From: Anaerorhabdus sp964386325
Lineage (GTDB): Bacteria > Bacillota_I > Bacilli_A > Erysipelotrichales > Erysipelotrichaceae
Direction: 5' to 3'
NCBI GenBank assembly: GCA_964386325.1
Contig: CAYLQY010000010.1
Span: 1-64,000 of the forward strand
Length of the DNA: 64,000 nucleotides
Position 1 is the first letter of the stretch. Every line of letters starts with the position of its first letter. This document shows, piece after piece, positions 60,108-64,000 of the stretch. Both the position numbers and the translations under genes were made by a program. Below the pieces are notes generated by a model. It saw nothing but the letters and a program-made list of their open reading frames with translations. It searched no databases and was not told the DNA's origin.

Positions 60108-61780
60108 ATCATTACATAAGACTCGCTGAGTCTAATTGTCGAAACTGTTTACGATGCGTACGTGTATGTCCAACTAAAGCAATGACATACCTTGATCATC
60201 AACCTAAAATAATTGAAGATGAATGTATTCTATGTGGCAAATGTTATACCATTTGCCCACATAGTGCAAAGAAAGTTAATAGTGATTTGCAATCAGTAAA
60301 AGATTGGCTAGCAAAAGGTGAAAAGGTGGTACTTAGTGTTGCACCTTCTTTTGTTGCGATATGGCCAAAATTTAAGCAATTAGAAAATGACTTAATTAAA
60401 AAAGGATTCTATAGCATTGAAGAAACTGCAATAGGAGCAAAACTAGTATCGGAATCTTATGCTTACTTAATAAGCGAAGGAAAAATGAAGAATATTATTT
60501 CTACATGTTGTCCTGCAGTAGTTTCATTGGTTGAAAAAGAATATGGTGATTTAGTTGATCAACTTGCGCCAATTGTTTCGCCGATGGTTGCTCATGGTAA
60601 AGATATTAAAAGTAGAATACCATCTGCAAAGGTAGTTTTCCTTTCGCCATGTATTGCGAAGCAAAAAGAGAAAGATGATGCACGTTTTAAGGACGCTATT
60701 GATGCGACAATTAGCATGCAAGATTTAATTTATTTCGTAAAAGAAGAACAAACAAATGAAGAAACAAGTGAATGGGATGACTTCGATGGAAGTATTGCTC
60801 GTTTATATCCAACACCAGGAGGAATAATTAAGACTTTACCGCGTGAAGGGTGTTATAAGAAAGTAAATGTAGAAGGTGTTGATCGTATTAAACAAGTACT
60901 TGATTCAATTCGTTCTGGTATGCTTGAAGGATACTTTTTTGAATTAAGCGCATGTCATGAATCATGTATGGGTGGACCATTATTAGTTCATTGTGAACAT
61001 AATGAATGGTTAGGTCAAAGTGTTATCCGAAGTAGTGTTGATGAAAATAAGAAAATACAAGAACAACAACCCAAAGATGATTTAATGACAACATGGGAAA
61101 ATCAAAATATCCAACACCCTGTTCATCGTGAATCGGAAATCCAAGATGTTTTATATATGATGGGAAAAACAACAGCTGATAAAGAATATAATTGTGGCGC
61201 TTGTGGTTATGAAACCTGCCGTGATAAAGCAATCGCAGTAATTGAAGGAAAAGCAGATCCAAAGATTTGTCTTTTGAGTGCATTAGAAAGAGCAGAATCA
61301 GTTTCTAATCTAATTATTGAGAATACACCAAATGGAATTATCGTACTTGATAATGAATGCAACATTGTAGAGATTAATCCAAGTGCAAAGATGTTATTGG
61401 ATTTAGATATTGTAAATGTCGTAGGCATGCCAGTTCAAAGTATCCTACCTAGTAATGAATTAATCGAACTTATAAAAAATACGAGAAGAGTACAATATTA
61501 TCGCTGTGCATATCCACAATATCATCGTATTCTTGAACATGCGATTATGAAACTTGAAGCTGAAGAATACTATGTTATTATCTTAATGGATTTGACTGTT
61601 GAAGAAACTAAAGAAAAAGTAATGAAACAAATTCGTCAACAAACAATTGAAATTACGCAACAAGTAATTGATGATCAAATGCGTACAGTACAAGAGATTG
61701 CGAGTTTATTAGGAGAGACAACAGCGAAATCAAAAGTTGCGCTCACAAAACTAAAGAAGGCGATGGAAGAGGATGAATAA
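60104..61780 (+). CDS. [FeFe] hydrogenase-like protein with PAS domain (putative sensory hydrogenase)
   Basis: This is a 558-residue protein. Two 4Fe-4S motifs (CRNCLRCVRVCP, CILCGKCYTICP) are at residues 1-55. An H-cluster domain (about 70-330) with STCCPAVV, SPCIAKQKE and SACHESCMGG follows. A further Fe-S motif (YNCGACGYETC, about 365-375) is next, then a PAS domain (about 405-500, ENTPNGIIVLDNECNIVEINPSA) and a C-terminal helix. This is the layout of the sensory HydS/group C-D hydrogenases, thought to report hydrogen or redox state. It overlaps the 2Fe-2S gene by 4 bp and the phosphatase gene by 8 bp. Confidence 0.9.
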   Translation: MNHYIRLAESNCRNCLRCVRVCPTKAMTYLDHQPKIIEDECILCGKCYTICPHSAKKVNSDLQSVKDWLAKGEKVVLSVAPSFVAIWPKFKQLENDLIKKGFYSIEETAIGAKLVSESYAYLISEGKMKNIISTCCPAVVSLVEKEYGDLVDQLAPIVSPMVAHGKDIKSRIPSAKVVFLSPCIAKQKEKDDARFKDAIDATISMQDLIYFVKEEQTNEETSEWDDFDGSIARLYPTPGGIIKTLPREGCYKKVNVEGVDRIKQVLDSIRSGMLEGYFFELSACHESCMGGPLLVHCEHNEWLGQSVIRSSVDENKKIQEQQPKDDLMTTWENQNIQHPVHRESEIQDVLYMMGKTTADKEYNCGACGYETCRDKAIAVIEGKADPKICLLSALERAESVSNLIIENTPNGIIVLDNECNIVEINPSAKMLLDLDIVNVVGMPVQSILPSNELIELIKNTRRVQYYRCAYPQYHRILEHAIMKLEAEEYYVIILMDLTVEETKEKVMKQIRQQTIEITQQVIDDQMRTVQEIASLLGETTAKSKVALTKLKKAMEEDE

Positions 61781-62957
61781 CAAAGTCCATGTAGAAAGCT
61801 ACTTTAAGTCGCTTAATAAAAAAAATGAAGAGCTTTGTGGAGATAAAGTAGAAATTAGAAGAAATGATGAATCCTTTGTCATGGTATTGGCAGATGGACT
61901 TGGTAGTGGAGTAAAAGCAAATATTTTATCAACGCTTACTAGTACAATCATTGCTGAAATGGTTTCTTCGGGGGCATCTTTACAAGATGTTGTTGAGACA
62001 ATAGCTGCAACACTTCCTGAATGTAAAGAACGTGGGATTGCATATTCGACGTTTACGATTCTTCAGGTGTTTTATGATGGAATGGCGCATTTAGTAGAAT
62101 TTGATAATCCAGCAACAATATTTATACGCGATAGTCAAATACTTGAAACCACGCGTGAAGTACGTATGATTGGAAAACGAAAAATAACTGAAAGCACATT
62201 CCAAGTTAAAAAGAATGATTCACTAATTATGTTTTCAGATGGCATTATTCATGCTGGTATTGAACAAGCTTTAAATTTTGGATGGGATCATCCACAAGTT
62301 CAACAATTTCTTTTGGATTATACCAAACCCAATGATACAGCTAAAGAAATTACGCGAATTTTATTAGCGAATGTTAATGATTTATATGGTGGTAGACCAG
62401 GTGACGATTCAACGGTAGCTTGTGCTAAAATACTTGAAGCCAAGGAAACTAGAGTTATGGTTGGACCTCCGCTGGATGAACAAGATGACGCCAAAGTTGT
62501 GCAACGTCTACTAGAAGCTTCTGGGAAAAAGATTTGTTGCGGGGGAACGACAAGTAATATTGTTTCGCGCATAACAGGAAATGAAATTGAAATGGAGAGC
62601 TTAGTATCTTTAGTATCAGATGTTCCTCCGATGGCATATATCAAAGGTATTGACTTGGTTACAGAAGGTGTCTTAACTCTTCAAAAAGTAAATAAATATT
62701 TAAGCCGCTGTGTTGAAAGCCAAGATTATCTTGAAGAATTACTACTCACAAAGGGCAAAGATGGTGCACTTTGTTTGGTAAAATGTTTCTTACAAGAATG
62801 TAGCCAAGTTACATTTATGGTTGGTCGATCTGATAATCCAGCACATAATGCAATCGCATATTCGACAATATCATTGAATGCGAAAATACAATTAATTCGT
62901 GAAATGGCTGAAAATTTAAAACATTTAGGCAAGATTGTGTCAATTGAATTATACTAG
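61773..62957 (+). CDS. SpoIIE-type PP2C serine phosphatase
   Basis: This is a 394-residue soluble protein. The first 225 residues form a SpoIIE/PP2C phosphatase domain with metal-binding aspartates in VLADGLGSG, FSDGIIHAG and GRPGDDSTV. The C-terminal 170 residues (ICCGGTTSNIVSRITGNEIEME onwards) are a separate domain often attached in hydrogenase operons; its function is unknown. It overlaps the sensory hydrogenase gene, so the two probably form a signal pair. Neither a partner kinase nor an anti-anti-sigma protein is seen in the window. Confidence 0.9.
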   Translation: MNNKVHVESYFKSLNKKNEELCGDKVEIRRNDESFVMVLADGLGSGVKANILSTLTSTIIAEMVSSGASLQDVVETIAATLPECKERGIAYSTFTILQVFYDGMAHLVEFDNPATIFIRDSQILETTREVRMIGKRKITESTFQVKKNDSLIMFSDGIIHAGIEQALNFGWDHPQVQQFLLDYTKPNDTAKEITRILLANVNDLYGGRPGDDSTVACAKILEAKETRVMVGPPLDEQDDAKVVQRLLEASGKKICCGGTTSNIVSRITGNEIEMESLVSLVSDVPPMAYIKGIDLVTEGVLTLQKVNKYLSRCVESQDYLEELLLTKGKDGALCLVKCFLQECSQVTFMVGRSDNPAHNAIAYSTISLNAKIQLIREMAENLKHLGKIVSIELY

Positions 62958-62980
62958 AATGCAATTGCATTCTTTTATTT
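62957..62980 (+). terminator. Terminator of the hydrogenase operon
   Basis: GAATGCA-AT-TGCATTC directly after the stop codon is followed by TTTTATTT. Confidence 0.75.
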
Positions 62981-63045
62981 AAATCGAGGTAAATGTTAAG
63001 CATTCACAAATGAATTAGTTTATAATAATACAAGGAGTAGATGAT

Positions 63046-63648
63046 ATGAGAAAAGAGTTAGATATTTCGTTAATGAAATGGAAAAACAAGCCAACATATT
63101 ACGTGGTAGGTAGAAGTCGCGTTATTTTTGAGACGATGCCATTTACCGATTTATGGTCTAAAACATACTATGGATATACCCATAATAATGCGCATTCATT
63201 AACATTTAAAATCGAACAAAACTTTACATTTTCATGTCATGTGCATTATAAATATAAAAAGCAATTTGATCAGGCGGGTTTAGTAATCTACGCCAATGAT
63301 GATAACTGGTTTAAAATATGTGTCGAATACATTGATGAAAAATCATCCTTGCTAAGTACAGTGGTAACCTATCATGGATTCAGTGATCTTTCTTCATATG
63401 CAATAGGTAGTGCTGTAGATAGTATGTGGTATCGTGTATCACACGCTAATCAAAACATCTTAGTAGAGAATTCATTTGATGGAATTCATTATAAACAGAT
63501 GCGCTTATTCCATATGAAATTTAGAGGCGATAAATTTGAGGTAGGGTTGTTTGCGGCAAGTCCAAATGATTCATCATTCGATGTTGAATTTAAAGATATG
63601 ATAGTAGAAGATTGTATATTGAAAGAAGTTAGAGGTGAAAACAAATGA
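63046..63648 (+). CDS. DUF1349 family protein (concanavalin-like fold)
   Basis: This 200-residue soluble protein has the DUF1349 pattern: an early FETMPFTDLWSKTYYG, then FTFSCHVHYKYKKQFDQAGLVIYANDDNWFKICVEY and a VTYHGFSDLSSYAIG region, and a C-terminal VGLFAASPNDSSFDVEFKDM. It is a beta-sandwich presumed to bind carbohydrate or similar ligands; no enzyme activity is established. AAGGAG lies in front of the ATG. It overlaps the peptidase T gene by ATGA, so both are cotranslated. Confidence 0.85.
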   Translation: MRKELDISLMKWKNKPTYYVVGRSRVIFETMPFTDLWSKTYYGYTHNNAHSLTFKIEQNFTFSCHVHYKYKKQFDQAGLVIYANDDNWFKICVEYIDEKSSLLSTVVTYHGFSDLSSYAIGSAVDSMWYRVSHANQNILVENSFDGIHYKQMRLFHMKFRGDKFEVGLFAASPNDSSFDVEFKDMIVEDCILKEVRGENK

Positions 63649-64000
63649 GTGTTCAAGAAAGATTAATACGATATTGTAAAGTGAATACACAATCAGATCC
63701 AAATAGTGAAACTGTTCCATCATCAACAAGACAATTTGATTTAGCTAATTTGTTGAAGAAAGAAATGGAAGAAATTGGTTTAGTTGATATTCAGCTTACA
63801 GATCAATGCTACTTGTATGGAACAATTCCGAGTACAAGTGATGAAGAATGTGAAACAATTGGATTCATTGCACATATGGATACAGCTCCAGATTTTTCTG
63901 GTGAAAATGTAAATCCAAGAATTATTGAAAACTATGATGGGCAAGATATTCAATTAAATGAACAAGTTACTCTTAGTATCAAAGACTTTCCAAATATGAA
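63645..64000 (+). CDS. pepT: Peptidase T (tripeptide aminopeptidase), 5' part
   Basis: The window holds the first 118 codons. The protein begins MSVQERLIRYCKVNTQSDPNSETVPSS and contains the first zinc-binding segment GFIAHMDTAPDFSGENV, as in PepT of the M20 family, which removes the N-terminal residue of tripeptides. The start is fixed by GAGGTG upstream and the ATGA overlap with the DUF1349 gene. The 3' part lies outside the window. Confidence 0.93.
   Translation, partial: MSVQERLIRYCKVNTQSDPNSETVPSSTRQFDLANLLKKEMEEIGLVDIQLTDQCYLYGTIPSTSDEECETIGFIAHMDTAPDFSGENVNPRIIENYDGQDIQLNEQVTLSIKDFPNM

Noticed and set aside
1..64000. CRISPR array
   Set aside because: No series of regularly spaced identical short repeats was seen; the only long exact repeat is the 539-bp pair in the RhuM-Fic genes.

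Overview
The window looks like the chromosome of a low-GC Gram-positive anaerobe (Bacillota; Erysipelotrichia-like is my best guess, by inference only). Reasons: AT-rich DNA, strong AGGAGG ribosome binding sites, a sucrose PTS operon, group-B-like [FeFe] hydrogenase genes, lipoproteins with LTGC/LSAC-type lipoboxes, and no outer-membrane components. TGA is used as a real stop at the end of several intact genes, so the standard code applies.

Layout. 1-6.3 kb: a DUF4256 gene, a small membrane protein, an ABC-2 export cluster (two ATPases, three permeases) and an RluA-type pseudouridine synthase. 6.3-7.6 kb: a HAD hydrolase and an aromatic-acid-exporter-like protein on the minus strand. 7.7-19.2 kb: an accessory region starting at a tRNA-Arg(CCG) gene. 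It holds a nonsense-interrupted K+ channel, three RhuM-Fic genes (one dead, two sharing a 539-bp identical 3' part but with different N-terminal domains), a large FtsX/ABC system with a divergent TetR regulator, an Ntn-hydrolase remnant and a more GC-rich alpha/alpha-toroid-like gene. Copies of the tRNA 3'-end/flank sequence or tRNA-like T-arm remnants lie after the RhuM units. 19.4-28.1 kb: an XRE regulator, two lipoproteins, and a two-component system with a MacAB-like efflux operon. Both of their promoters carry the same TTAAC-N6-TTAAC box at the same distance from the -10.

28.2-41.8 kb: a GNAT protein and a dense cyclic-di-GMP locus. The locus has a lipoprotein fusing a solute-binding protein to a 5'-nucleotidase C-terminal domain, overlapped by a dCache-GGDEF(degenerate)-EAL gene. 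A divergent sigma-like gene with a C-terminal extension follows, then a GAF/PAS-GGDEF-GGDEF-EAL protein, a membrane GGDEF protein and a FIST-EAL protein. 41.8-50.5 kb: glutathione peroxidase with a Crp/Fnr regulator, PadR with a HAAS-type membrane protein, thioredoxin, a MerR/aldo-keto reductase pair with a classic 19-bp-spacer promoter, an XRE gene, a CPBP protease, tRNA-Leu(AAG) and a D,D-carboxypeptidase.

50.7-58 kb: TypA/BipA and a complete sucrose operon (EIIBCA, sucrose-6-phosphate hydrolase, LacI regulator, fructokinase) with two identical operators flanking its promoter. 58-64 kb: a structured leader with an 8-codon ORF, then a hydrogenase operon ([FeFe] hydrogenase, thioredoxin-like 2Fe-2S protein, PAS-linked putative sensory hydrogenase, SpoIIE-type phosphatase), a DUF1349 protein and the start of peptidase T. 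All assignments come from reading the sequence; no database search was run.
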